A stretch of 64,000 bases of DNA from Microlunatus parietis (GCF_013407955.1 NZ_JACCBU010000001.1:6820001-6884000); one strand, 5' to 3'; positions 23,389 to 31,572 are shown, counted from the first letter of the stretch. Notes: generated by a model not told the origin, from the letters alone. Made by a program: numbers and translations.

Positions 23389-24249
23389 CTACGCGCCCGG
23401 CAGGTCCTCCTCGTCCTCGGCGCCGTCGGTCTCGGGTTCGTAGTCCTCGGGTCTGAGTTGGTCCAGGACGGCGTCGTGCAGCCGCCCGTTGGTGGCGTAC
23501 GCACCTTCGCCGTTGGGTCCCGGCCGGCCGTCCAGATCGGTGAACCGGCCACCCGCCTCGGCGACCACGATCGAACATGCGGCCATGTCGTGCAGTGCCA
23601 GTTCCGGCTCGCAGGCGATGTCGACCGCGCCCTCGGCGAGCAGCGTGTAGGACCAGAAGTCGCCGTACGCTCGGGTCCGCCAGCAGGCCCGCAGCAGGTC
23701 GACGAACTCCTGGCCCTGGCCGTTCTCCACCCAGCCGCCGATCGAGGAGTAGCTGAGCGACGCGTCCTCGATCTTGGTCACGTCGGACACGTGGCAGGGC
23801 GTGGCCGACATCAGCGACTTCCCGGTGTACGCGCCGTTGCCCAGCGAGGCCCACCAGCGGCGGCCGAGCGCCGGTGCGCTGACGACGCCGACGACCACCT
23901 CGTCCTCGACCATGAGCGAGATCAGGCTCGCCCAGACCGGCACCCCGCGCACGAAGTTCTTGGTGCCGTCGATCGGGTCGATCACCCAGCGCCGCGGACC
24001 CCAGCCGGTGTCGTCCAGCTCCTCGCCGTGCACGGCGTCCCGCGGCCGGGCCCGCCCCAGCGTGCGCCGCAACACCTCCTCGACCTCGGTGTCGGCGTCC
24101 GTCACCGGAGTCAGGTCGGGCTTGGTCATCACGTGCAGGTCGAGCGACTTGAACCTGTTCATGGTGATCGAATCGGCGTCATCGGCCAGCAGGTGTGCCA
24201 GGCGCAGATCGTCCGTGAGGCTCTGCTGGGAGGGGATGGTCGCCGCCAT
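23389..24249 (-). CDS. hisN: Histidinol-phosphatase (inositol monophosphatase fold)
   Basis: 286 residues of the IMPase superfamily. Metal-binding motifs are GEE in AVHGEELDDT, the DPIDGT motif (WVIDPIDGTKNFVRG, near residue 90) and ALHDMAACSIVVAEAGG near 225. The HisN branch of actinobacteria (DLTPVTDADTEVEEVLR, GDFWSYTLLAEG) dephosphorylates histidinol phosphate in histidine synthesis. It follows rsgA on the same strand across a short gap. An acidic tail (EPETDGAEDEEDLPGA) is non-catalytic. Confidence 0.9.
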   Translation of the reverse strand: MAATIPSQQSLTDDLRLAHLLADDADSITMNRFKSLDLHVMTKPDLTPVTDADTEVEEVLRRTLGRARPRDAVHGEELDDTGWGPRRWVIDPIDGTKNFVRGVPVWASLISLMVEDEVVVGVVSAPALGRRWWASLGNGAYTGKSLMSATPCHVSDVTKIEDASLSYSSIGGWVENGQGQEFVDLLRACWRTRAYGDFWSYTLLAEGAVDIACEPELALHDMAACSIVVAEAGGRFTDLDGRPGPNGEGAYATNGRLHDAVLDQLRPEDYEPETDGAEDEEDLPGA

Positions 24250-24319
24250 GGGGCATACCGTACTAGTGACCCGCCGGTAGGCCCCGGCGCCACCACGTCC
24301 GGCTATCCAGTCGTGATCT

Positions 24320-25297
24320 CTAGGCCGTCGTGATCATTCGCCGGAACGACTCCACGCGGCCGGAGCCGAGTCGGCCGTCGGCAACCGCGGCGTCGAGCGC
24401 GCACTCCGGGTCGGCCGCCGTGTGCCGGCAGCCGCGCGGACAGTCCGCGGCGACCTCGGCCAGGTCGCCGAAGGCGGCGACGATCCGGTCCGGCGTCACA
24501 TGGCTGAGCCCGAACGAGCGCACGCCGGGCGTGTCGATCACCCAGCCGTCGCCGCCCGGCAACGCGAGCGCGATCGCCGACGTCGACGTGTGCCGGCCCC
24601 GCCCGGTGACCTCGTTGACCTCGCCGATCGCCCGGTCGCTGCCCGGGATCAGCCGGTTCACCAGGGTCGACTTGCCCACGCCCGAATGCCCGACCAGCAC
24701 GCTGACCCGGCCCGCCAGCGCCCGCCGGAGCGGCTCCAGATCGCTGTCCGGCGCCAGCACCACACTGTGCACGCCGAGCGGCTGATAGGCGGCCAGCAAC
24801 ACGTCGGGGGCGGCCAGGTCGGCCTTGGTGAGGCAGAGCAGCGGCTCCAGTCCCGCGTCGTACCCGGCGACCAGGATCCGGTCGATCATCCCGGTCCGCG
24901 GCGGCGGGTCGGCCAGCGCGGTGACGATGGCGAGCTGGTCGGCGTTGGCGACCACCGGCCGCTCGTACGGGTCGTCGTCATCGGCCGTCCGGCGCAGCAC
25001 GGTGGTCCGTTCCTCGACCTCGACGATCCGGGCCAGCGTGCCCTCCTCGCCGGAGGTGTCGCCGACGACGCGTACCCGATCGCCGACGATCACACTCTTG
25101 CGGCCCAGCTGGCGGGCCTTGACCGCGGTCAGGTCACGGCCGTCGATCAGGACCCGGTAGCGCCCGCGGTCGATCGTGATGATCATGCCGATCTCGGCGT
25201 CGGAGTAGTCCGGCCGGTCCTTGGTCCGGGGCCTGCTGCGCCGACGAGGCCGGTCGAAACCGGTGTGGTCGTCGTCGCGCAGACCCCTGGTGCTCAT
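24320..25297 (-). CDS. rsgA: Ribosome small-subunit biogenesis GTPase RsgA
   Basis: 325 residues. An N-terminal OB fold is followed by a circularly permuted GTPase, with motifs in the order G4 (CLTKADL), G1 (GHSGVGKSTL), G3 (DTPGVRSFGL). A C-terminal zinc motif (CPRGCRHTAADPEC) completes it. It assists late 30S maturation with GTP hydrolysis. ATG 25297 overlaps the aroA stop (ATGA), so translation is coupled. The aroA-rsgA pair is conserved in actinobacteria (Rv3227-Rv3228). Confidence 0.95.
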   Translation of the reverse strand: MSTRGLRDDDHTGFDRPRRRSRPRTKDRPDYSDAEIGMIITIDRGRYRVLIDGRDLTAVKARQLGRKSVIVGDRVRVVGDTSGEEGTLARIVEVEERTTVLRRTADDDDPYERPVVANADQLAIVTALADPPPRTGMIDRILVAGYDAGLEPLLCLTKADLAAPDVLLAAYQPLGVHSVVLAPDSDLEPLRRALAGRVSVLVGHSGVGKSTLVNRLIPGSDRAIGEVNEVTGRGRHTSTSAIALALPGGDGWVIDTPGVRSFGLSHVTPDRIVAAFGDLAEVAADCPRGCRHTAADPECALDAAVADGRLGSGRVESFRRMITTA

Positions 25298-26610
25298 GCG
25301 TCGGTCGACTCCTGGTCGACGACAGAGGAGTTGATCATGGACTGCCACAGCTCGGCGAACTCGGGCATCGTCTTACCGGTGCAGGCGATGTCGTCCAGCT
25401 CGATGTCGTTCACCACCAGGCCGAGCAGGGCTCCCGCGTGCGCCATCCGGTGATCGGCGTAGCAGTGCCACAGCCCGCCGCCGAGCAGCCGCGGATGGAT
25501 CGTCAGCCCGTCGTCGGTCTGTGTGACATGCGCGCCGAGGGCGTCCAGCTCGGCCTCCAGGGCGGCGAGCCGGTCGGTCTCGTGCCCGCGGATGTGTGCC
25601 ACGTTGCGGATGTGGCTGGTCCCGTCGGCCAGCGCCGCGATGGCCGCGATCACCGGAGTCAGCTCGCTGGCCTCGCGAAGATCAAGATCAACGGCGTGGA
25701 TCTGGTCGGTCCCGATCACGGTCAGGCCGGAGTCGTTCCGGCCGACCGCGGCGCCGAACCGGGCCAGGATCTCCCGAAGTTGATCACCGGGCTGGTGGGT
25801 GTGCTCCGGCCAGTTGGGTACGGTGACCGTACCGCCGGTGATCGCCGCCGCGGCCAGGAACGGCGCCGCGTTGGACAGGTCGGGCTCGATGACGACGTCC
25901 ACGGCCGCGATCGGGCCGGGGGAGACCACCCAGCGGGCCGGCTCGCTGTCGTCGACCGCGACCCCGCGCTCGCGCAGCATCGCCACCGTCATGTCGATGT
26001 GCGGCTGCGACGGCACGTCCTTGCCGTCGTGGCGAAGATCAAGTCCCTGGGCGAACCGGGCGCCCGCCAGCAGCAGCGCGGAGACGAACTGGCTCGAGGT
26101 GGACGCGTCGATCGTGATCACACCGCCCGGCAGGTCGGGCCGGCCGGCCAGGCGGAACGGCAGCGTCGAGGCGTCGTCCGGCACCGTCGCGCCGCAGTCC
26201 CGCAGCGCGTTCAGCAGGACGTCCATCGGTCGCCGGTAGGCCTGCTCGTCCGCGTCGAAGGCGACCTCGCCGGCTGCCAGCGCCGCCACCGGCGGAACGA
26301 ACCGCATCACGGTCCCGGCCAGCCCGCAGTCGATGGTGCCGCCGGCCGTGAACGTCTCCGGCGGCTCGATCCGCCATGCGTGCTCGGCCGCGGATTCGGT
26401 GATCTTGACCCCGAGGGTGCGCAGCGCCTCCCGCATCAGCCGGGTGTCCCGCGCGTCGAGCCCGTACCTGATCGTGGAGGGTCCGTCGGCCAGCGCAGCC
26501 AGGATCAGGGCGCGGTTGGTCTCGGACTTGGACCCGGGCACCGTGACGGTGGCTCGGATCGGGGCCGGGGCCAGCGGAGCGGGCCAGGTTTCGGTCGGGG
26601 TCGAGGTCAC
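25294..26610 (-). CDS. aroA: 3-phosphoshikimate 1-carboxyvinyltransferase (EPSP synthase)
   Basis: 438 residues, full length. It joins shikimate-3-phosphate and phosphoenolpyruvate in aromatic amino-acid synthesis. Seen are VPGSKSETNRALILAALADG at the N-terminus (S3P/PEP-binding Lys), DCGLAGTVMRF near residue 95 (the usual LGNAGTAMR segment, here with GLAGT), SSQFVSALLLAG, and the C-terminal DHRMAHAGALLGL. The N-terminal LGNAGT variant resembles glyphosate-sensitive class I enzymes of actinobacteria. GTG 26610 is the start; aroA is the first gene of the aroA-rsgA-hisN run. Confidence 0.95.
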   Translation of the reverse strand: MTSTPTETWPAPLAPAPIRATVTVPGSKSETNRALILAALADGPSTIRYGLDARDTRLMREALRTLGVKITESAAEHAWRIEPPETFTAGGTIDCGLAGTVMRFVPPVAALAAGEVAFDADEQAYRRPMDVLLNALRDCGATVPDDASTLPFRLAGRPDLPGGVITIDASTSSQFVSALLLAGARFAQGLDLRHDGKDVPSQPHIDMTVAMLRERGVAVDDSEPARWVVSPGPIAAVDVVIEPDLSNAAPFLAAAAITGGTVTVPNWPEHTHQPGDQLREILARFGAAVGRNDSGLTVIGTDQIHAVDLDLREASELTPVIAAIAALADGTSHIRNVAHIRGHETDRLAALEAELDALGAHVTQTDDGLTIHPRLLGGGLWHCYADHRMAHAGALLGLVVNDIELDDIACTGKTMPEFAELWQSMINSSVVDQESTDA

Positions 26611-26657
26611 GCGGCGAGTTTACAAGTTGCCCACCGCGCGAGCCCCAACTGCGATGA

Positions 26658-27542
26658 TCAGTTCTCGCCGAGGTGGATGTTCTCGGTGGCCTTGTTGATC
26701 TTCTTCGCAACGTCGCTCTTCTTGACGTCCTTGATCACCTGGCCGGCCTGCTTGGCGACGTCATCCCGGGCCTGCTCGGCGCTCTTGGCGAAGTTGTCCC
26801 GGCCCTTCTTGAAATTCTTCCGGGCGTCCTTGGCGGCGCGCTCGGCGTTCTTCTTGAACTCGGCGGCCTGCTTCTCGGCCACCTTGCGGGCCTCGGCGGC
26901 CTGTTTCTCGGCGACCTCGCGAGCCTTCTTCAGGTCCTTGGCGGCCTGCTTCCGGGCCCGCCGCGAGCCGGCGACGACGGTGCCGGCGAGCAGGGCGCCG
27001 CTGGCCAGCGCCTCCTCGGCGAACTCGCGGCCCTCCTTGACGGCCTTCCGGCCCGACTTCTTGGTGTCCCGGGCGAGCGCCTCGCTGCCCCGGCGGGCCC
27101 GCCAGGCCAAGCTCGGCTTGCCCTCGGTGTCACCGGCCGCCAGCAGCACACCGCCGAGCAGGCTGGCGTTCTTGAGGAAGTGGGCCTTGTCGACGGCTTC
27201 TTCTTCGGGGTTGTCCCGGGTCCAGAACGGGTGCTTCGCGATCGTGCTCGGCACCAGCGAGGCGGCCAGCAGCAGCGCGCCGAGCCGGCGGCCCTTGCCA
27301 GTGGCCAGCGCGAAGCCGCCGGCCAGCTGCAGCGCGCCGTTGATCCTGATCAGGGTCGCCGCGTCCTCCGGGATGTACCTGGCGACGGTGTCCGGCGCGT
27401 AGTCCTTGACCAGCGGCACCACCTTGTCGGCGATTGGCTGGGCGGCGGGGACGAGCGAGTCCGGATCCTTGACGGCCTTGACCCCGGAGACGACGAAGTA
27501 CGAGGCGAGCAGGGTTCGGGCGGCTGCACGAAGCAAAGTCAT
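26658..27542 (-). CDS. DoxX-family membrane protein with long charged coiled-coil tail
   Basis: 294 residues. The first 145 form a DoxX four-helix membrane domain (LLASYFVVSGVKAVKDPDSL, INGALQLAGGFALATGKGRR, LGALLLAASLVPSTIAKHPFW). A further hydrophobic stretch (about 175-190) is followed by about 100 residues of Lys/Ala/Glu-rich helix with repeats such as KKAREVAEKQAAEARKVAEK. DoxX proteins sit in membrane redox or detoxification complexes. The tail may bind DNA, RNA or membranes; its role is unknown. Confidence 0.8.
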   Translation of the reverse strand: MTLLRAAARTLLASYFVVSGVKAVKDPDSLVPAAQPIADKVVPLVKDYAPDTVARYIPEDAATLIRINGALQLAGGFALATGKGRRLGALLLAASLVPSTIAKHPFWTRDNPEEEAVDKAHFLKNASLLGGVLLAAGDTEGKPSLAWRARRGSEALARDTKKSGRKAVKEGREFAEEALASGALLAGTVVAGSRRARKQAAKDLKKAREVAEKQAAEARKVAEKQAAEFKKNAERAAKDARKNFKKGRDNFAKSAEQARDDVAKQAGQVIKDVKKSDVAKKINKATENIHLGEN

Positions 27543-27551
27543 GAACCATTC

Positions 27552-28181
27552 CTACCGTGCCACCGGACCGCCGCCAAGTGGGGCCGCTGGTGAGTCCTTG
27601 GCGTACCGCAGCGACACGTAGGCGTTGATCCCGGAGAACCGGCCGTGCCGGACCGGCTTGCGGTCGTACGCGACGTAGCCGAGCCGGCGGTAGACGCTGA
27701 GCGCACCCGTGTTGGTGTCGGCGACCTCGGCGAGCACGAAGCTGTCGTACTGGGGGAGGGTGTGCAACCAGCGCAGCAGGGCGGACGCGACGCCCCGGCC
27801 ACGATGCCGAGCCGCCGTCGCGACGAACTCGATCGAGCCCTGACCCGGGCGCGGATCCTTGATCGGCTCGCTGAACTGGCTCGCGAACACCCAGTGCGCG
27901 AACATTCCCCGGATCAGGCCGAGATGTTGTCGCATGGTCGCCGCATCGGAGTGGACGCAGCCCTGCACGCCGTCGGTGCAGGCGGCGATCCCGGCCGGCT
28001 CACCGTCGAGGGTGGCGACGTAGAAGAGGTCGAGGACGAACGTGTGCGCGAACGCCCCGACCAGCCGGCCCGGGTCCTTCGTGAACGCGGTGAAGTGCTG
28101 GCCGAAGCCGTCCACGAAGATCTCGCTGACGATCCGGGCGGCGTCGTCGCCGAGGGAACGGGCGGGCACGATGTCGATCAT
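27552..28181 (-). CDS. GNAT-family N-acetyltransferase
   Basis: 209 residues. The acetyl-CoA binding motif A is visible as EFVATAARHRGRGVASALLRWLHT (about 120-145), and the C-terminal GALSVYRRLGYVAYDRKP motif B follows. The substrate is unknown. Its ATG (28179-28181) overlaps the stop of the upstream TetR gene (ATGA), so the pair is one operon and the TetR protein may control the acetyltransferase. Confidence 0.85.
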   Translation of the reverse strand: MIDIVPARSLGDDAARIVSEIFVDGFGQHFTAFTKDPGRLVGAFAHTFVLDLFYVATLDGEPAGIAACTDGVQGCVHSDAATMRQHLGLIRGMFAHWVFASQFSEPIKDPRPGQGSIEFVATAARHRGRGVASALLRWLHTLPQYDSFVLAEVADTNTGALSVYRRLGYVAYDRKPVRHGRFSGINAYVSLRYAKDSPAAPLGGGPVAR

Positions 28182-28783
28182 GAGGGCTCCTTGATCAAGA
28201 AGGTGGTGAGCAGTTCCGGGCTCGGGCCGGAGAACCGGTCGCCGCGGATCAGCCGCAGCTGGGCCAGACCGCCGAGCGTGGCGTAGAAGAGGTCGGCCAG
28301 GGCAGCGGCGGGCCCGTCCCGGAACGTGCCGTCCCGCTGCCCCCGCTCGATCAGCCGTACGGTCTCGCCGTGCAGCGCCTCGTGCCGGTCGAGCAGAACC
28401 GCGATCCGAGGATCGTCCGGACCCTTGAGGACGGCCTGCTGCAGCAGCAGATAGAACTCCAGCGTCGCCCCGCCGGCCGCGAGGTCGTCCAGGAACTCGG
28501 TGGCGAACGCCAAGATCAACTCCGCGGCGGGCTGCTCGGTTCGGAACAGCGCCGCGGCCCGCTCCAAACCGGTCGCCGCCTGCTCGACCAGGTCCCCGAA
28601 AAGGTCCTCCTTGGTCCGGTAGTGCCGATACATCAGACCGACGCTGACCCCGGCCGCCCCCGCGATGTCGCCGACGCTGGTCGCCGCGAACCCCTTCCGG
28701 GTGAACATCGTGATCGCGGCGGCCTGCAGCTTCTCCCGGGTCGCCGCCCGGATCACCTCGTTCTGCGCCTCGCTCCGCGGCAC
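28178..28783 (-). CDS. TetR-family transcriptional regulator
   Basis: 201 residues. The N-terminal HTH (about 12-55, ITMFTRKGFAATSVGDIAGAAGVSVGLMYRHYRTKEDLF) is typical, with a C-terminal ligand domain. GTG 28783 is chosen because longer versions would start inside the palindromic operator at 28802-28819. It precedes and overlaps a GNAT gene, its probable co-transcribed target. Confidence 0.88.
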   Translation of the reverse strand: MPRSEAQNEVIRAATREKLQAAAITMFTRKGFAATSVGDIAGAAGVSVGLMYRHYRTKEDLFGDLVEQAATGLERAAALFRTEQPAAELILAFATEFLDDLAAGGATLEFYLLLQQAVLKGPDDPRIAVLLDRHEALHGETVRLIERGQRDGTFRDGPAAALADLFYATLGGLAQLRLIRGDRFSGPSPELLTTFLIKEPS

Positions 28784-28801
28784 CGTCCCACCCCTAGCTG
28801 T

Positions 28802-28819
28802 TGAGTGAACTTTCATTCA
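28802..28819. promoter_or_regulatory. Candidate TetR operator
   Basis: TGAGTGAA-CT-TTCATTCA, an 8-2-8 palindrome with one mismatch, resembling classic TetR-family sites built on TGAATGA/TCATTCA. It lies 19 bp upstream of the likely TetR start. Confidence 0.65.
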
Positions 28820-28856
28820 TCGTACGGGGGTGGCGGCACTTCACCAAGTTTGTTGT

Positions 28857-28916
28857 CGCTTTACCCGAGAAACTTCTCTGGTAAAGCGCCGGTTTTTCAC
28901 GGGACGTGAAAAACCG
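28857..28916. promoter_or_regulatory. Two adjacent perfect inverted repeats upstream of the SRAP gene
   Basis: First repeat: CGCTTTACC (28857-28865) and GGTAAAGCG (28880-28888), with a further GAGAA/TTCTC stem inside. Second repeat, one base on: CGGTTTTTCACG (28890-28901), GGA, CGTGAAAAACCG (28905-28916), a perfect 12-3-12. They end 45 bp before the SRAP ATG. They could be operators, an attenuator or a terminator pair separating divergent units; T-runs flank neither. Confidence 0.6.
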
Positions 28917-28961
28917 CACGGCGCTCTCGGGTCGTCGGTGCCCCGGGGTAGCGTCTGTCCC

Positions 28962-29753
28962 ATGTGTGGCAGGTATGCGACCTCGCGCAGTTCCGACGAC
29001 CTGGCGGCGGAGTTCGAGGTGGACGACATCTTCGACGGGCTGCCCGGGCCGGACTACAACGTGGCGCCGACGGTGGCCGTGCCGGCGGTGTTCGAGCGGA
29101 CGTCGAAGGACACCGGGGAGACCCGGCGCCGGTTGGCGCCGCTGGTCTGGGGTCTCGTTCCGTCCTGGTCCAAGTCGGCCACCGGCGGGGCGAAGTTGAT
29201 CAACGCCCGGGTGGAGAGCGTGGCGGAGAAGCCGTCGTTCCGGCGGGCGTTCGCCGCCCGGCGCTGCCTGCTGCCGGCCGACGGCTATTACGAGTGGTAT
29301 CTGCCGGAGGCGGCACGGGCCGCGTCCGGGCGGCCGCTGCCGGGTCTCGGCAAGACGAAGAAGCAGCCCTTCTTCATCCGGCGCACGGACGGCGGCGTGC
29401 TCGCGATGGCCGGGCTGTACGAGATCTGGCGGGACCCGGCCAAGGACCGCGACGACGAGACGGCCTGGCTGCGCACCTGCACGGTGATCACGACCGAGGC
29501 CACCGACGCGGTCGGGCACATCCACGACCGGATGCCGATGGTGATCGGCGAGGAGTCCTTCGACGCCTGGCTGGACCCGAAGCAGGACGATCCCGCCGCG
29601 GCGCTGGAACTGCTGTCGGTGACCGATCCGGCGCAGCTCGAGGCCTACCCGGTGTCGACGGAGGTCAACCGGGTGCAGAACAATGGTCCGTCGCTGCTGC
29701 TGCCGCTCGCCGACGACGAGGATGACGGCGACGACCAGGCCCCACTGATCTGA
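28962..29753 (+). CDS. SRAP-domain protein (HMCES/YedK family)
   Basis: 263 residues. Met1 is removed to expose Cys2 (MCGRYA), which forms a thiazolidine crosslink with abasic sites in single-stranded DNA and protects them during replication. Other active-site residues are visible: Asn33 in YNVAPT, Asn81/Arg83 in NARVES, Glu111 in GYYEW and His188 in HDRMP. The start is fixed by the need for Cys2. TAGCGT (28949-28954) seven bases upstream suggests a leaderless mRNA. It corresponds to Rv3226c in the conserved sigH-aroA neighbourhood. Confidence 0.93.
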   Translation: MCGRYATSRSSDDLAAEFEVDDIFDGLPGPDYNVAPTVAVPAVFERTSKDTGETRRRLAPLVWGLVPSWSKSATGGAKLINARVESVAEKPSFRRAFAARRCLLPADGYYEWYLPEAARAASGRPLPGLGKTKKQPFFIRRTDGGVLAMAGLYEIWRDPAKDRDDETAWLRTCTVITTEATDAVGHIHDRMPMVIGEESFDAWLDPKQDDPAAALELLSVTDPAQLEAYPVSTEVNRVQNNGPSLLLPLADDEDDGDDQAPLI

Positions 29754-29761
29754 AGGGCACC

Positions 29762-30418
29762 ATGATCATCGAGATCCCGACCCCCGAGGGCCCGGGCCGG
29801 CTGCACGTCGCGCCCGCCGAGACGCCCCGCGCGCTGCTGGTGCTGGGCCACGGCGCCGGCGGCGGCATCGACGCGATGGACCTCAAGCTGCTCGCCGGCT
29901 ACCTGCCCGGCGAGGGGATCGCGGTGGCCCGGTTCGAGCAGCCGTGGCGGGTCGCGGGCCGCAAGATCGCCGTACCGCCGCCGCGGCTGGACGTCGGCTG
30001 GACCGCCGCGCTGAAGGCGTTTCGCACGGTGCCGGAGTTCACCGACCTGCCGCTCTATCTGGGCGGGCGCAGTGCCGGGGCCCGGGTCGCCTGCCGGACC
30101 GCGACAGAGCTCGGCGCGCGTGGCGTGGTCTGTCTGGCCTTCCCGCTGCACCTGCCGGGCCGGCCGGAGAAGTCGCGAGCGCCGGAGCTGCTCGCGCCGG
30201 ACGTGCCGCGGCTGGTGCTGCAGGGGACCAAGGACACGTTCGGCAGTGCGGACGAGGTGCGGGCCGCGGCGGCCGGCGACCCGGGGGTGCGGATTGTGGA
30301 CCTGCCCGGCGTCGACCACGGCTACCGGGTCGCCAAGGCGGCGGAGTGGACGGCGGCCGATCTGCGGGCCGAGTTGAAGACCCAGGTGCTGGACTTCCTG
30401 GCGCAGGGTCGGGAATAA
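29762..30418 (+). CDS. Alpha/beta-hydrolase family protein (TEX30/KANL3-like)
   Basis: 218 residues. An alpha/beta-hydrolase fold opens with LLVLGHGAGGGIDAMDL; the nucleophile elbow is GGRSAGARVACR (near residue 102), and Asp (GTKDTFGS) and His (GVDHGYRV) follow at the expected places. The substrate is unknown. It starts 8 bp after the SRAP stop, so the two are probably co-transcribed. Confidence 0.85.
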   Translation: MIIEIPTPEGPGRLHVAPAETPRALLVLGHGAGGGIDAMDLKLLAGYLPGEGIAVARFEQPWRVAGRKIAVPPPRLDVGWTAALKAFRTVPEFTDLPLYLGGRSAGARVACRTATELGARGVVCLAFPLHLPGRPEKSRAPELLAPDVPRLVLQGTKDTFGSADEVRAAAAGDPGVRIVDLPGVDHGYRVAKAAEWTAADLRAELKTQVLDFLAQGRE

Positions 30419-30436
30419 CTGCCTTCCGGCGGTGTT
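30412..30436 (+). promoter_or_regulatory. Candidate sigma-R-type autoregulatory promoter
   Basis: GGAAT (30412-30416), 17-bp spacer, GTT (30434-30436), one base shorter than the usual GGAAT-N18-GTT of SigR/SigH promoters. It lies 36 bp before the long SigR start at 30472, overlapping the end of the hydrolase gene. Confidence 0.5.
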
Positions 30437-30471
30437 CGACAAGAGGTACGTCGATGCCGTCGGAGGAGTGG

Positions 30472-31164
30472 ATGTCAGCCGTGTTGTTGGAACGGGAACG
30501 CCCGTCAGTACGCTCGTACCTGATGACCATACCGACCAGTCCCGCGACCGCGGCCGATCAGGCGAGCGAGACCCCGGGCGAAGAGACGCCGGAGCAGCGG
30601 AACGCGCGCTTCGAGGCGGACGCGCTCGGCTTCCTCGACCAGTTGTACGCGGCCGCGCTGCGGATGACCCGTAATCCGGCCGATGCCGAGGACGTGGTGC
30701 AGGAGACGTACGCGAAGGCCTACGCGTCGTTCAACCAGTTCACGCCGGGCACCAACCTCAAGGCCTGGCTGTACCGGATCCTGACCAATACGTACATCAA
30801 CAACTACCGCCGGCGGCAACGGCAGCCGCAGATCGCCGGCGGCGAGACGATCGAGGACTGGCAACTGGCCCGCGCCGCGGCGCACACCTCGGACGGATTG
30901 AAGTCGGCGGAGATGGTGGCGCTGGAGCACCTGCCTGATTCCGACGTCAAGGAGGCGCTGCAGAAGCTGGCGCCCGACTTCCGGTTGGCCGTGTTCCTGG
31001 CCGACGTCGAAGGCTTTTCGTACAAGGAGATCGCCGAGATCATGGAAACGCCGATCGGGACCGTGATGTCGCGGCTGAACCGCGGCCGGACGCAGTTGCG
31101 TCGCCACCTCGCCGACTACGCCGTCGAGCGCGGCCTGATCCGGCAGGAGGCGGGCAAGTCATGA
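30472..31164 (+). CDS. sigR: ECF sigma factor of the SigR/SigH (thiol-oxidative stress) type
   Basis: 230 residues. Region 2 (about 50-120, LYAAALRMTRNPADAEDVVQETYAKAYASF...LKAWLYRILTNTYINNYRRRQR) and region 4 (about 165-215, FSYKEIAEIMETPIGTVMSRLNRGR) match SigH/SigR. It directs disulfide-stress genes (thioredoxin, mycothiol) when its anti-sigma factor is oxidised. ATG 30472 has an excellent GGAGGA site and gives an N-terminal extension of 17 residues over the alternative ATG 30523, reminiscent of the long and short SigR forms in Streptomyces. Its stop overlaps the anti-sigma gene. Confidence 0.93.
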   Translation: MSAVLLERERPSVRSYLMTIPTSPATAADQASETPGEETPEQRNARFEADALGFLDQLYAAALRMTRNPADAEDVVQETYAKAYASFNQFTPGTNLKAWLYRILTNTYINNYRRRQRQPQIAGGETIEDWQLARAAAHTSDGLKSAEMVALEHLPDSDVKEALQKLAPDFRLAVFLADVEGFSYKEIAEIMETPIGTVMSRLNRGRTQLRRHLADYAVERGLIRQEAGKS

Positions 31165-31421
31165 CGGGAGCGGAAACCCCGGCCGAGCACGACTGCGAGC
31201 AGGTGCTGACCCGGGTCTACGAGTTCCTCGACCACGAGTTGGACGAGGCGTCCGGGGACGCGATCCGGAGTCATCTGGCGGCCTGCGAGCCGTGCCTGGA
31301 CCGGTTCGACGTCGAGCAGGCGGTGAAGGCGCTGGTGTCGCGTTGCTGCGGCAACGACAAGGCGCCGGACCAGCTGCGGTCGAAGGTGTTGCTGCGCATC
31401 TCGGAGTTGTCCGAGTCCTAA
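31161..31421 (+). CDS. rsrA: Zinc-binding anti-sigma factor (RsrA/RshA)
   Basis: 86 residues of the ZAS family. The redox zinc motif HxxxCxxC is His38-Cys42-Cys45 (SHLAACEPC), with Cys12 upstream and a Cys-Cys pair at RCCGN near residue 62. Reduced, zinc-bound protein holds SigR; disulfide formation releases it. ATG 31161 overlaps the sigR stop (ATGA), ensuring stoichiometric synthesis. Confidence 0.93.
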   Translation: MTGAETPAEHDCEQVLTRVYEFLDHELDEASGDAIRSHLAACEPCLDRFDVEQAVKALVSRCCGNDKAPDQLRSKVLLRISELSES

Positions 31422-31429
31422 CCCCTGAC

Positions 31430-31484
31430 GTGCCCTGAGCCTGTCGACATGCCGATGATCTCGGCGTCGACAGGCTCAGGCACG
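31430..31484. terminator. Long hairpin between rsrA and bL37
   Basis: Arms 31430-31448 (CGTGCCCTGAGC-TGTCGAC) and 31466-31484 (GTCGACAGGCTCAGGCACG) pair almost throughout, with single-base bulges. It lies between the convergent rsrA and bL37 genes and likely ends both. The CCTGAGCCTGTCGAC type of arm is a commonly repeated sequence in related genomes. Confidence 0.65.
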
Positions 31485-31497
31485 TTCTGGGTACGGA

Positions 31498-31572
31498 TCA
31501 GGCGTTGGGGCGCTTCCCGTGGTTGGCGCCCTTCTTGCGCCGCGCCCGACGCTTGCGGCCGGTCTTGCCCAT
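31498..31572 (-). CDS. Ribosomal protein bL37 (24 residues)
   Basis: A 24-codon gene: MGKTGRKRRARRKKG then ANHGKRPNA. It has a perfect AAGGAGG site 6 nt before the ATG. The sequence fits the tiny, extremely basic actinobacterial 50S protein bL37 seen in the Mycobacterium smegmatis ribosome structure; the ANHGKRPN tail is its hallmark. The position next to sigR-rsrA also agrees with other actinobacteria. Confidence 0.88.
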   Translation of the reverse strand: MGKTGRKRRARRKKGANHGKRPNA

